Source of the DNA: Methylococcales bacterium
GTDB taxonomy: Bacteria > Pseudomonadota > Gammaproteobacteria > Methylococcales > Methylomonadaceae
DNA: 37,907 nt
Direction of reading: 5' to 3'
NCBI GenBank assembly: GCA_028714175.1
Contig: JAQTMV010000022.1
Coordinates: forward strand, 1-37,907
Shown here: positions 19,439-28,900 of the stretch, piece by piece
Numbering within the stretch: the stretch's first letter is position 1
How the letters are laid out: the number at the start of each line of letters is the position of its first letter
Translations under genes and position numbers: made by a program
The notes under the pieces: model-generated
The model's database searches: none
Seen by the model: the letters and a program-made list of their open reading frames with translations, nothing else
Told to the model about the DNA's origin: nothing

Positions 19439-19639
19439 CCAGAGAGAGGAGAATTTAAAAAAACCGACAATGATGTGCAAACCCTATAAACGTACTTAAA
19501 CGAAAAACAAAATTGCAAGTCTCGCACTTTTGAATTCAGGATATCTGGAATGAATTGAACTTATTGTCTGAGGACACATTCTGGTGCAGTATTAAAACGA
19601 AAACATGAAATACTGAGGTTTATGGTAAAATGTCCTCAT

Positions 19640-19716
19640 GCCCCGATAGCTCAGCAGGATAGAGCGGTCCCCTCCTAAGGGACAGGCCGGTGGTTCAAAT
19701 CCGCCTCGGGGCGCCA
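19640..19716 (+). tRNA. tRNA-Arg (anticodon CCT)
   Basis: The full cloverleaf can be folded by eye. The acceptor stem is GCCCCGA (19640-19646) with TCGGGGC (19706-19712), the D stem GCTC/GAGC, and the anticodon stem GTCCC (19667-19671) with GGGAC (19679-19683). The loop CTCCTAA places CCT at 19674-19676. The T stem is GGTGG/CCGCC with loop TTCAAAT, the discriminator is G, and CCA is encoded. CCT reads AGG arginine codons. A TAAAAT-type -10 box may lie near 19626-19631. No duplicate of the tRNA 3' end was seen in the window, so there is no sign of an integrated element here. Confidence 0.97.
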
Positions 19717-19749
19717 AGAATAGATTCAACAAGACTCAAAGAAGTACAG

Positions 19750-19787
19750 AAACCCGTAAGTCACATAAGGCTTGGCGGGTTTTTTTA
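19750..19787 (+). terminator. rho-independent terminator of tRNA-Arg
   Basis: AAACCCG (19750-19756) pairs with CGGGTTT (19776-19782), and the T-run continues to 19786. It lies 34 bases beyond the tRNA gene in the right orientation. The loop is long (19 bases) but contains a small AAG/CTT stem. Confidence 0.8.
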
Positions 19788-19853
19788 TTGTCCAACGAAG
19801 TACAATTTGAAGGCTTTACTATAGCTCACTACATTACCACTATATAAAACATA

Positions 19854-20549
19854 TTAAACACCTACAGACTCGATCTCTTTATAAGCATGGTTTAGCCAGA
19901 TTTTAACCCGTTGTCTTTCCAATAAACCCAAGCCTTTGCGGTTATCGGCATCCTTGTTTTTTGCCGCCCAAAAACTGTAGCTGTTGGCATCGATCTTGGT
20001 CATTACCGGCGGATGAAGGCGCTTTAGCGTAATAACGGCGGCATTCAAATCCAATGCCCGATCTTTAATGCCCGAGTATTCCAGGATATTAAAGTTATCA
20101 TCACGAAGCTGGTTCTGTACCAGGACATAATTGAATCGTGAGCCATATTGATTGAGCATATTGCTAAGCAAATCCACGCAATCTTTGCCAGAGTCCATTA
20201 CATTCCAATAACGCAGGGAAATTCCCAGTTCTGTTGCCAATTCAAGCACACCGGATTCATCTATCCATTTTGCCAGTGGATGATGGGTTTGAGCGGCAAG
20301 ATCAACCAAAATACGCCGTTCCGGATTTGCCGTAGCAGTCTCCATAATGGTATCCAGACTTTGGTAATCGTCTATAACCGTAGGCGAGGCGTAATCAGCG
20401 TAAAAACGCAGTAACGAACCGTGCGAGCGATCTGTATCAAAACCGATAAACGGTATTTCATGGTCTATCATGTATTGAGCGAGCAAACGCGCGACAACAG
20501 ATTTGCCTACGCCGCCTTTTTCGCCACCGATAAGATGAATAGTAGTCAT
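19854..20549 (-). CDS. orphan ParA/MinD-like P-loop ATPase
   Basis: A 231-residue deviant Walker-A ATPase. Residues 9-17 read GEKGGVGKS with the signature lysine K11. The switch region is FIGFDTDRSHGSL (35-45, with Asp38 and Asp40), and the Walker B equivalent is RILVDLAAQT (about 79-88). Such proteins position plasmids, chromosomes or protein complexes by ATP-dependent cycling on DNA or membrane. There is no ParB-like gene beside it and the C-terminal half (SFWAAKNKDADNRKGLG) is not that of a chromosomal ParA. It lies downstream of the ATP-grasp/transglutaminase cluster on the same strand, 248 bases away. The start is well supported by GGAG six bases upstream. Its partner is unknown. Confidence 0.85.
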   Translation of the reverse strand: MTTIHLIGGEKGGVGKSVVARLLAQYMIDHEIPFIGFDTDRSHGSLLRFYADYASPTVIDDYQSLDTIMETATANPERRILVDLAAQTHHPLAKWIDESGVLELATELGISLRYWNVMDSGKDCVDLLSNMLNQYGSRFNYVLVQNQLRDDNFNILEYSGIKDRALDLNAAVITLKRLHPPVMTKIDANSYSFWAAKNKDADNRKGLGLLERQRVKIWLNHAYKEIESVGV

Positions 20550-20580
20550 ACAAACTCCAATAAGTTAAAAATTGATTTAA

Positions 20581-20600
20581 TAAGGCGAAAGGCAAAAGGC
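20581..20600. repeat. inverted partner of the CTTTCGC array
   Basis: The plus strand reads AAGGCGAAAGGCAAAAGG here, the reverse complement of the unit in the array at 20734-20796. On the leftward transcript the two can pair across about 135 bases and could form a large hairpin between the transglutaminase and ParA-like genes. Confidence 0.5.
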
Positions 20601-20733
20601 GCAAAATGAAAGAGTTGTGCCTTGAGCCCTCACTTATTCCATCCGCGGGCAACGTTCTTCTGTCCACCTCTTTTATCGGCAAATGGTGTACCCACAGGTC
20701 ACAAAGGCAATCGATAAAGCTGTTTTCCACATA

Positions 20734-20796
20734 CTTTCGCCTTTCGCCTTTCGCCTTTCGCCTTTCGCCTTTCGCCTTTCGCCTTGTGCCTTGTGC
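20734..20796. repeat. 7-bp tandem repeat array (CTTTCGC)n
   Basis: Seven exact copies of CTTTCGC (20734-20782) are followed by two CTTGTGC variants (20783-20796). The array ends one base before the transglutaminase gene's stop triplet, so it is the immediate 3' flank of that gene. Copy number of such heptamers can change by replication slippage. Confidence 0.9.
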
Positions 20797-20797
20797 C

Positions 20798-21727
20798 TTA
20801 TTCCAGCTTCAATACATCCACCGACACCGACAGCGTATGCTGACCACCGCCGAAAGCAATGCCTTTAAGCGGCGTTACATCGGCGTAGTCACGCCCCCAA
20901 GCCAGCGTGATATGTTGGTCTAATGGCACAGTATTATTAGTAGGATCAAAATCCAGCCAGCCGATACCCGGAATATAAACCGCAAACCAGGCATGAGAAG
21001 CATCTGCTCCCACTGTGCGCGGCTTGCCCGGCTCAGGCCGGGTTTCAACATAGCCACTGACATAGCGAGCGGCAATGCCATAAGCGCGTAAACAGGCAAT
21101 AGCCAGGTGCGCAAAATCCTGACAAACGCCACGGCGATGGCTGAGTACGTCAGATAAAGGCGTGGCAATCGTAGTAAATGTCGGGTCATAGGTAAAGTCC
21201 TTGTAAATGCGCTGCATCAAATCGCGCACGACTTCCAAAAGTGGACGATTGGGCAGGAATGAGACTTGTGCATAACTGCCAAGTTCATCAGCCGTTGTCA
21301 CCATCGGCGAGTCAATAACATATTGCCGGGCATCCAGCATATCAAGACTCAGATCCTGTATTTGGCTTTGACCTTGCTGGCTTTGAGAGTGCCCCTGCAT
21401 CGGTGTTTCTTGTAACTGGCTACGCGCCTGTTCCCATGAAAGCTGGCTAAATAAATCGAAAGTGTGTTGTTCGGGGAATATTGTCACCTCGCTGATTGCG
21501 GTTACGATAAGCTGTGTATGTGCCTGCTGAACGGCAAAATACGCTACATGATTGCCGAAATAATCAATACGCTCGTGAAAATCGATAGGTGCCGGCAAAA
21601 TTTCAAAGAGCGTGGATTGGCACTGTTGCCGCCAAAAATCACGCGGTTGCAAGCGCGCTTCACTCTGGCACAGGTCTACCGTCTGACTGTAGTTATAAAG
21701 GGTGGTATGGGTAATACGGTATTTCAC
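20798..21727 (-). CDS. transglutaminase-like cysteine peptidase (cluster partner of ATP-grasp/alpha-E)
   Basis: A 309-residue cytoplasmic protein with an N-terminal transglutaminase-associated beta domain (about 1-85, opening MKYRITHTTLYNYSQ). The transglutaminase-like domain follows with catalytic C202 in RRGVCQDFAH, H245 in ASHAWFAVY and D261 in WLDFDPTN. A Gln/Ser-rich linker (about 107-125) separates the domains. Family members of this kind hydrolyse or transfer amide bonds. The gene overlaps the ATP-grasp/alpha-E gene by four bases, the conserved arrangement of this cluster. A peptidase acting on the product of the ATP-grasp ligase has been proposed for such clusters; the substrate is not known to me. 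Confidence 0.9.
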   Translation of the reverse strand: MKYRITHTTLYNYSQTVDLCQSEARLQPRDFWRQQCQSTLFEILPAPIDFHERIDYFGNHVAYFAVQQAHTQLIVTAISEVTIFPEQHTFDLFSQLSWEQARSQLQETPMQGHSQSQQGQSQIQDLSLDMLDARQYVIDSPMVTTADELGSYAQVSFLPNRPLLEVVRDLMQRIYKDFTYDPTFTTIATPLSDVLSHRRGVCQDFAHLAIACLRAYGIAARYVSGYVETRPEPGKPRTVGADASHAWFAVYIPGIGWLDFDPTNNTVPLDQHITLAWGRDYADVTPLKGIAFGGGQHTLSVSVDVLKLE

Positions 21728-24294
21728 AGCTCATCCTCGGAAACTTTTATCATCATCAGCTGTGATGTCTGAGAATGGCTAAAATAAGTCTGTGCGATAA
21801 CTTCTGCAAGCCGCCATAACAAATCAGCTGTATTCGACAATACAGACTCCAGGTCACTGTAGATACCTGCATTCTCATTGACTTGAGTTAATTTCAGCAC
21901 ATTGACCAGACGCACGTCAGTATAAGCCTTTAAAATTAAACATTCCTCTTCACTCAGATGACTTTTGCTCCTTGTCCTCGGTAGCGCGCCTATATTGGCT
22001 GATAATTGATACAGTTGGTAGGTGAGTGAACGGGGGTGGGATTCATCCAGCAATAATAACTCCAGCACCATCGGTAACTGGATATAAGAACGGTAGCGGC
22101 GCTGATAAATAGTTAAACTGTCAGTTGAAACCAGGACAGCTTCAAGCACCTGGCTTTGTAAAGCATGCTCGTACCTTAGCGCCAACGTTGACCGGAGCAA
22201 GGCAATAAGTGTCAGCGCACGCTCCAGTCTGCGCCCGCTGTCCAGCATCAACCAGGCCGCTTCACGGGTCATGCTCTCGCTGGTCAAGCCGGTAAATGCG
22301 ACAATGCTGGTAATCAATTCGTCAAGGCTACTCTGTAATTGATCGATATTACAGTCATAATTAATGACACGTTGATGCCATCTGCGCTGAATATTATCGA
22401 CACTGCGCCAGGTGTCATGTGACCAGAAGTCACGAATACTGAATGCTGATTGCACAAGGGCTTGAATATTCGCAGTCAGCGAGCCAGAGCGTTGACTATC
22501 TTTGGCCAGTGCTAGCAGCTCGGTCTGTGGTGTTTTCAGCTGGTGGGCATCATTTTTTACAAAGCCCGGGTAAGTCCCGGTAACCTGGGTCAGCGTGCGC
22601 AATAATACCGCGAGACAGTCATTGTCAACGGGGTCTTTGAATTCAAGTGTTTCTCTAAATTTTAGTAATACTGTCCGGAACAGTTGTGCGGTCGCTTCCA
22701 CACGCTCAATATGTCTTCCGACCCAAAACAGATGGTCAGCAGCCCGGCTGGTCAGCGGTTCGATGACGGCTTCAATCAGTTGATTACGAACGGGTTGAGT
22801 CCATAAGCTCACCGGCTTTTCAGGTTCAGATGCCAAAACCCAGGTATCTTTGCTAATTCCGCCGGCCTGATTGGAAACAATAAAATTATCCTTTTGGCGG
22901 GCAACACGGGTAAGCCCCCCGGGCATCACCACATAATCATCTCCACTAGCGACAACAAAGTTGCGTAAAACGGCGTTACGTGGTTCGATATGATTATCGA
23001 TAAACGCAGGTAGTGTGGAGAAACTGACTTGTTCCTGGCCTATGAATAAATGCGGTTTAGCTAAAATTTGGCTGCGCAGCTGTTCTTTCTCATTACTGCT
23101 TAACATGCCGCCAAATAAAGCATGATTAACCTGACTACGATTAATGGGTTTAATAACCAGGCTATCAAGATTTTGCAAAACGAAATCACGCTCACGGCGT
23201 TGTCCACACCACCAGGTTGCCACCGAAGACAGCTTAAGTTCCTGATTTAAAAAATGACGGGTTAAGCGGGGTAAAAATGCCAATAAGCCGGGGTTTTCCA
23301 GGATACTACTGCCCAAAGGATTAGCAATCGCGACATTGCCCCGGCGCACTGCTTCCAAAAGACCTGCAACACCCAACCGGGAACCGCTGCGCAATTCCAA
23401 TGGATCGCAGAAAGAATCATCAACACGGCGTAAAATAACATCAACGGGTTGCAAGCCTTCCAGCGATTTAAGCCAGACATGACCGTCACGCACCGTCAGA
23501 TCGCCACCCTGGACCAGGGTATAACCCAGATAGGATGCTAAATAGGCGTGTTCAAAATATGTTTCATTGAGCGGGCCGGGCGTAAGTACAACAATGCGAG
23601 GATCTTCTTTATTATGCGGCGCAATATCAGCAAGTCCCTTGCGCAGCGCCTTGAAAAAGCCGGATAACCGCTGCACATGTGTCTCACGAAAAATATCAGA
23701 CAGAACTCGTGTCATCACCGTACGGTTTTCCAGCGCATAGCCTGAACCGGAAGGAGCCTGGGTGCGATCATCCAAAACCCACATGCGCCCGTTGGGTCCG
23801 CGGGCAAGGTTAGCGGAATAAATAATCAGTTGTCGCTGCTGGTTTTGCAATGCGCCGACACAGGGATGCAAAAAACCTTCATGGCCAAAGATCAGCTCAC
23901 CGGGCAACAAGCCTTTTTTCAACAGACTCTGTTCGCCGTATATGTCTTTAAAAATCAGGTTAAGCAGTTCAGCGCGTTGCTTAAGACCCTCTTCAATAAC
24001 CTGCCATTCTTTGCTGCTAATCAATAATGGAACAGGATCAAGCCGCCAGGGCCGGGTCAGTTTTTGCGAGTCACCATAAACATTGTAGGTAACACCGTTT
24101 TCACGCAACAGGCGTTGAGCTTCACGACGGCGCAGTTCAAGTTTCTCACTGCCCATTGCTTCAAGCGCAGCCATAAAGCGCTCCCAATACGGTAGCGCTT
24201 TATTTTCAGTCGCGTACATCTCATCGTAGATGCCGAGCTGCATTGCGTAATATTGCGTGCCAATATCATTGGCGGGGCTGTTGGCATCAGGCAC
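21724..24294 (-). CDS. circularly permuted ATP-grasp ligase fused to an alpha-E domain
   Basis: An 856-residue fusion. The first part (about 85-490) is the circularly permuted ATP-grasp domain, with GSGYALENRTVMTRVL (183-198), VLTPGPLNETYFEHAYLA (236-253), LLEAVRRGNVAIANPLGS (312-329) and DYVVMPGGLTRVA (453-465). From about 513 the alpha-E domain begins (LTSRAADHLFWVGRHIERVEAT) and runs nearly to the end as an all-helical unit. In many bacteria these two modules are separate neighbouring genes, so the fusion is notable but also occurs elsewhere. Permuted ATP-grasp proteins of this cluster are predicted to form peptide or amide bonds. The start is a GTG with a poor ribosome-binding site, so the N-terminus is uncertain. 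It overlaps the transglutaminase gene by four bases. Confidence 0.9.
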   Translation of the reverse strand: MPDANSPANDIGTQYYAMQLGIYDEMYATENKALPYWERFMAALEAMGSEKLELRRREAQRLLRENGVTYNVYGDSQKLTRPWRLDPVPLLISSKEWQVIEEGLKQRAELLNLIFKDIYGEQSLLKKGLLPGELIFGHEGFLHPCVGALQNQQRQLIIYSANLARGPNGRMWVLDDRTQAPSGSGYALENRTVMTRVLSDIFRETHVQRLSGFFKALRKGLADIAPHNKEDPRIVVLTPGPLNETYFEHAYLASYLGYTLVQGGDLTVRDGHVWLKSLEGLQPVDVILRRVDDSFCDPLELRSGSRLGVAGLLEAVRRGNVAIANPLGSSILENPGLLAFLPRLTRHFLNQELKLSSVATWWCGQRRERDFVLQNLDSLVIKPINRSQVNHALFGGMLSSNEKEQLRSQILAKPHLFIGQEQVSFSTLPAFIDNHIEPRNAVLRNFVVASGDDYVVMPGGLTRVARQKDNFIVSNQAGGISKDTWVLASEPEKPVSLWTQPVRNQLIEAVIEPLTSRAADHLFWVGRHIERVEATAQLFRTVLLKFRETLEFKDPVDNDCLAVLLRTLTQVTGTYPGFVKNDAHQLKTPQTELLALAKDSQRSGSLTANIQALVQSAFSIRDFWSHDTWRSVDNIQRRWHQRVINYDCNIDQLQSSLDELITSIVAFTGLTSESMTREAAWLMLDSGRRLERALTLIALLRSTLALRYEHALQSQVLEAVLVSTDSLTIYQRRYRSYIQLPMVLELLLLDESHPRSLTYQLYQLSANIGALPRTRSKSHLSEEECLILKAYTDVRLVNVLKLTQVNENAGIYSDLESVLSNTADLLWRLAEVIAQTYFSHSQTSQLMMIKVSEDEL

Positions 24295-24422
24295 GAGTTA
24301 GTCCATATTTTTGTTTGTTGTCAGTTTGTTACAGCTTATCCAGTAGAAGGGAGTGTAAGATACTATAAAAATTACCTACACTCAAAGCAGAGCCACCGTT
24401 GCGGATTTTGTTGAGCAGTTTT

Positions 24423-24487
24423 TTCACCACGGAGAACACGAAGTTTTAAAATATTTTCTTCGTGTCCTTCCTGCTCTTCGTGGTGAA
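24423..24487. repeat. two-step palindromic repeat between gltA and the ATP-grasp gene
   Basis: Outer arms TTCACCACG (24423-24431) and CGTGGTGAA (24479-24487) enclose inner arms ACACGAAG (24436-24443) and CTTCGTGT (24458-24465), with an AT-rich tip. The motif CACGGAGAACACG resembles intergenic repeats seen in many genomes. Its location directly beyond the gltA stop means it could end or stabilise the gltA transcript. Confidence 0.7.
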
Positions 24488-24522
24488 GCATTTCACGATG
24501 GCTCCACCAAAGTTGCACTTCT

Positions 24523-25830
24523 TCATGTCGTCCGCTGGTCGATATCCTGATAGTGCCGCAATGGCTCACCTATATAAATCTGACGGGGACGATAGATAGT
24601 AACCTGTTCACCGTGAATCATTTCGCGCCAATGCGCCAACCATCCGGGCATGCGGCCAATGGCAAATAAAACGGTAAACATATTGGTGGGTATCCCGGCT
24701 GCGCGGAGTATCAAGCCGGAGTAAAAATCGACATTGGGATAAAGTTTTCTGGAAATGAAGTAGTCGTCCTGCAAGGCGATTTCTTCCAGACGTCTGGCAA
24801 TATCGAATAGTGGATCGCTTATGCCTGGTTTATTCAACAGTTTGTCACAATGCTTTTTTAATACTGTTGCGCGCGGGTCGAAATTCTTGTACACCCGATG
24901 GCCAAAGCCCATCAATCGATTTGGAGAGCTCTTGTCTTTTGCCTGATTAATAAACTCGGTGCCATCTCCCCCTTCGGCGTGTATCTGCTCAAGCATTGTT
25001 ATGACTTCCTGATTAGCGCCACCATGGCGCGGTCCCCATAGCGCGGAAATACCCGCGGAAGCAACTGCGTAAACATTAGCCATGCTGGAACCTGCGGTGC
25101 GTACAGAGGACGTGCTACAGTTTTGTTCATGATCTGCGTGCAGGATCAGAAACATATCAATGGCGCGAACAATATCATCATCCAGTTGATAATCACGTAC
25201 CGGGGATGCAAACATCATAGTTAGAAAATTACGGACATACTTAAGCTTATAGGAAGGATAAACCAGCGGTTCACCAATGGATTTTTTATAAGAAAATGAC
25301 GCGATGGTGCGAACCTGAGAAATCAGGTTAGCGACAATTTGTACTTCAGTGTCTTCATCCAGCTGGTCGGGAACCGGATAAAAAGTCGATAAGGATGCAA
25401 CCATAGTCGCAAGTATGCCCATGGGATGAGAACCACGGGGAAATCCGTTAAAAAAATGGTGCATGTCTTCATGAATAATCGACGATTCATTAAGACGTGT
25501 TGAAAATTGCTCTAATTGCTCATTGGTTGGCAAATGACCATGAAGCAACAAATAGGATACTTCAGTAAAACGGGAATTTTCAGCCAGTTCTTCTATGGGA
25601 TAACCGCGATAACGGAGTATGCCTTTTTCTCCATCGATATAAGTGATGGCGCTTTCACAGGCACCGGTATTTCCATAACCATCATCCAGTGTTACATAGC
25701 CGGTTTGGCTGCGTAGCTTGGTAATATCAATGGCTTTTTCTCCTTCAACACCCCTAAAAGTAGGCAAAGAATAACTTTGATTCTCCAGGGTTAATGTTGC
25801 CGGGGTTAGCAGTTCTAATCTATCGCTCAT
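24523..25830 (-). CDS. gltA: type II citrate synthase
   Basis: A 435-residue hexameric-type citrate synthase, which condenses oxaloacetate and acetyl-CoA to citrate at the entry of the TCA cycle. The catalytic triad is present: H269 in GPRHGGANQE, H311 in MGFGHRVYKNFDPR and D368 in NVDFYSGL. The N-terminal DGEKGILRYRGYPIEELA is also typical, and length matches the family. The ATG has AGGAG ten bases upstream. It sits 145 bases downstream of the transglutaminase-DUF2126 gene and 228 bases upstream of the ATP-grasp/alpha-E gene, all on one strand, thus inside a cluster whose other members are unrelated to central carbon metabolism. Confidence 0.97.
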   Translation of the reverse strand: MSDRLELLTPATLTLENQSYSLPTFRGVEGEKAIDITKLRSQTGYVTLDDGYGNTGACESAITYIDGEKGILRYRGYPIEELAENSRFTEVSYLLLHGHLPTNEQLEQFSTRLNESSIIHEDMHHFFNGFPRGSHPMGILATMVASLSTFYPVPDQLDEDTEVQIVANLISQVRTIASFSYKKSIGEPLVYPSYKLKYVRNFLTMMFASPVRDYQLDDDIVRAIDMFLILHADHEQNCSTSSVRTAGSSMANVYAVASAGISALWGPRHGGANQEVITMLEQIHAEGGDGTEFINQAKDKSSPNRLMGFGHRVYKNFDPRATVLKKHCDKLLNKPGISDPLFDIARRLEEIALQDDYFISRKLYPNVDFYSGLILRAAGIPTNMFTVLFAIGRMPGWLAHWREMIHGEQVTIYRPRQIYIGEPLRHYQDIDQRTT

Positions 25831-25939
25831 TTCAATAAATCTCCTAGGTAATGTAACGTTATCTATATCTGACTGTTAGATGTGTTAAGCCATGTGGAGC
25901 AACTTCCCACCATAATTGTCGTATATTTTTCATGTCGGC

Positions 25940-25958
25940 GGGCAAAAAAGCGTTGCCC
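25940..25958. repeat. GGGCA/TGCCC-type hairpin repeat, copy
   Basis: GGGCAA (25940-25945) and TTGCCC (25953-25958) enclose AAAAGCG. The loop and stem closely match the copy at 989-1015 (GGGCAGAAAAGCATTGCCC). It lies between the DUF2126 gene stop and gltA, possibly acting as a 3' hairpin of the former. Confidence 0.55.
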
Positions 25959-25975
25959 ATACTACAAATCCTGAA

Positions 25976-28900
25976 TTAACGATTGCGATGACGTAAATCC
26001 AGCGTAAAAGGGTAGTCTTTACTCAACTCTTCCTCAGGTGGCGCCATAGCCCTGGGCGCTGCATCAGTAATAGTAAAATTTGCCAGGAGTGGTTTTTCAG
26101 AAGCCGCAACCGGAGTCGATGCCAGCGGCGGTCTAATTATAACCCCCGGTGTATGTCCATAGTCCCAAAAACGCGTCATGCGCCGAGTTTCCGCAGCGTA
26201 ATCATTAACAGGGAAATCATCATAGCTACGGCCGCCGGGATGAGCAACGTAATAGGTACAACCACCCACTGAACGGCCATTCCAGGTATCGATAACATCA
26301 AATACCAGCGGGGTATGCGGCGCAATAGTGGGGTGCAATGCCGAAGGCGGCTGCCATGCCCGATAACGCACGCCGGCAACAAATTCACCTTTACGACCGG
26401 TGTTACGCATGGGTAATCGTCTGCCGTTACAGCTTATGACATAGCGGCCCTCAGTAAATCCGGTTACCGCTACCTGCAGACGCTCAACTGATGAATCCAC
26501 ATAACGCGCAGTGCCGGTACTGCTGACTTCCTCACCCAGTACATGCCAGGGTTCAATCGCAAAACGCAATTCCATGTCAACGCCGTCAATCAGGGTATTA
26601 CCGTAACGGGGAAAACGGAATTCGAAAAACGGCTCCAGCCAGTCCAGTTCAAAACTGAAACCAGCTCGCTGCAAGTCTTTGATTACCTGTTTCATGTCTT
26701 CGCGGACATAATGCGGCAGCATAAACCGGTCATGCAATTCAGTTCCCCATCGGACCAAGTCGTGTTTATAGGGTTCGCGCCAGAACCAGGCAATCAGTGA
26801 GCGCAATAAGAGTGTTTGTACCAGTGACATACGCGCATGTGGCGGCATTTCAAAGGCACGTAGCTCTAAAAGACCCAATCTGCCTGTGGAGCTATCGGGA
26901 GAATACAATTTATCTATAGAAAATTCGGAGCGGTGCGTATTGCCGGTAATATCAGTCAATAAATGCCTTAACAATCGGTCAACCAGCCATGGGGCAGGGA
27001 CTTCACCTTCAGGCATTTGTTGAAAAGCGATTTCCAGCTCATAGAGTTTTTCATCCCGGCCTTCATCGACGCGCGGCGCTTGACTGGTCGGTCCGATAAA
27101 CATACCCGAAAACAAATACGACAAGCCGGGGTGATGCTGCCAGTAGGTAATCAGGCTGCGTAATAAATCAGGGCGACGCAATAACGGGCTGTCGGTCGGC
27201 ATTTCCGCACCCATCGTGATATGGTTGCCGCCGCCGGTTCCGGTATGACGACCATCCTGCATGAATTTTTCAGTACCCAGCCTGGACTGGTGCGCCTGTT
27301 CATAAAGTATCGTGGTTTTTTCCACTAACTCCTGCCAGGTTTTAGACGGATGAATATTGACTTCAATAACGCCGGGATCAGGCGTAACCATTAAGCGTTC
27401 GATGCGATAATCACGAGGCGGCTCATAACCTTCCATCACTACGGGCAGCGCCAGACTTTCGGCGGTCGCTTCAATCGCGGCGACCAGCTCAAGATAATGT
27501 TCCAGCAAAGTCAGCGGCGGCATAAAGATATACAGCCGACCTTCTCTTGCTTCTACACAGAGCGCGGTATGCGGCACTTCGACTTCTACTGTTTCATCAT
27601 CACCCGGTTCCTGTTCGATAATTTCCGGATGTTCATTAATTTTAGCCTCAATGTGGCTGTAACGGCGTGTCACCTCACCATAATAATCACCCAATTCCGG
27701 TAAGTCTTCAAACAGACTCTGGGGCTCTTGCGATTCACGTTTATCAGGCGCAACCCAGGGCAGGCTGTCTAACGGTAAACGCATACCCATGGGGGAATTT
27801 CCTGGAATAAGGAACATCGCACCGCGCCGAAAATCCCAGGGACCACTTTTCCAGCATTGTTCAGACCAATTCCACTTGACCGGTAAAGTAAAGCCCGTGG
27901 GCTGATCCAGGCCGGTATCCAATAGTTTGGTTAAGGTTCTGCGTTCAATAGAGTCTTTTAGGTTACTTTTTAAAGGATCAAGATTTTCGGGCAAGGTGCC
28001 TTCCTGCCAAAGATAATAAAAACTATCTTCAAAAGCAGTGACTATATATCGAGGGTGAAGACCTAAACGCTGCGTGATTTGCTGAACAAACTTTTGCGCC
28101 TGTTTTACAGTATGACCATAATCCTTGTTAATGTCGGCAAGTAATGCTGGATTACGCCAGACCGGAGTCCCATCCTTACGCCAAAAAATGCCATATTGCC
28201 AGCGTGGCAAAGGTTCGCCAGGATACCACTTGCCTTGACCATAGTGCAGCATTGCCCCCTTTGCAAACACATCACGCAAACGGATGGTCAATTGTTGTGC
28301 ACGCTCACGCTTATTTGCACCATCAGCGTGCGTGTTCCATTCATCCCCTTCCATATCATCAACCGACACAAAGGTAGGTTCACCTCCCATTGTCAGCCGG
28401 ACATCCCCTTCGATTAACTGCTTATCAACATACTGCCCCAAGGCATCGATGTGATACCACTGTTCATCGGTATAAGGCTTGGTGACGCGAGGGTCTTCAT
28501 GCAGGCGTTCCACTGTATTACTGAATTCAAATTCCACCTCACATTCATCTATGCCGCCGGTTATTGGTGCTGCACTGGCCGGATGGGGCGTGCAAGCCAG
28601 TGGAATATGGCCTTCTCCAGCCAATAATCCCGAGGTAGGATCAAGTCCTATCCAGCCTGCCCCTGGTACATATACTTCCGTCCACGCATGTAAATCGGTG
28701 AAATCGTGCTCCGGGCCTGAGGGCCCGTCCAGCGATTTTATATCAGCAGTCAGTTGAACCAGATAACCGGATACAAAACGGGCGGCCAGTCCAAGATGAC
28801 GCAGTATCTGCACCAACAACCATGCCGAGTCCCGGCATGATCCACTGCGCATTTCCAGCGTCTCTTCACAGCTTTGTATACCCACTTCCATGCGAATGTT

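Noticed and set aside
19640..19716. tRNA-Arg as an integration site for a mobile element
   Set aside because: No direct repeat of the tRNA 3' end and no integrase gene were found in the window.
20458..20730. A small protein gene between the transglutaminase and ParA-like genes
   Set aside because: The frame overlaps the well-supported ParA start, has no ribosome-binding site and ends in a basic/Cys-rich reading of the ParA 5' end.
20734..20796. CRISPR-like array
   Set aside because: The 7-bp units are contiguous with no spacers; it is a simple tandem repeat.
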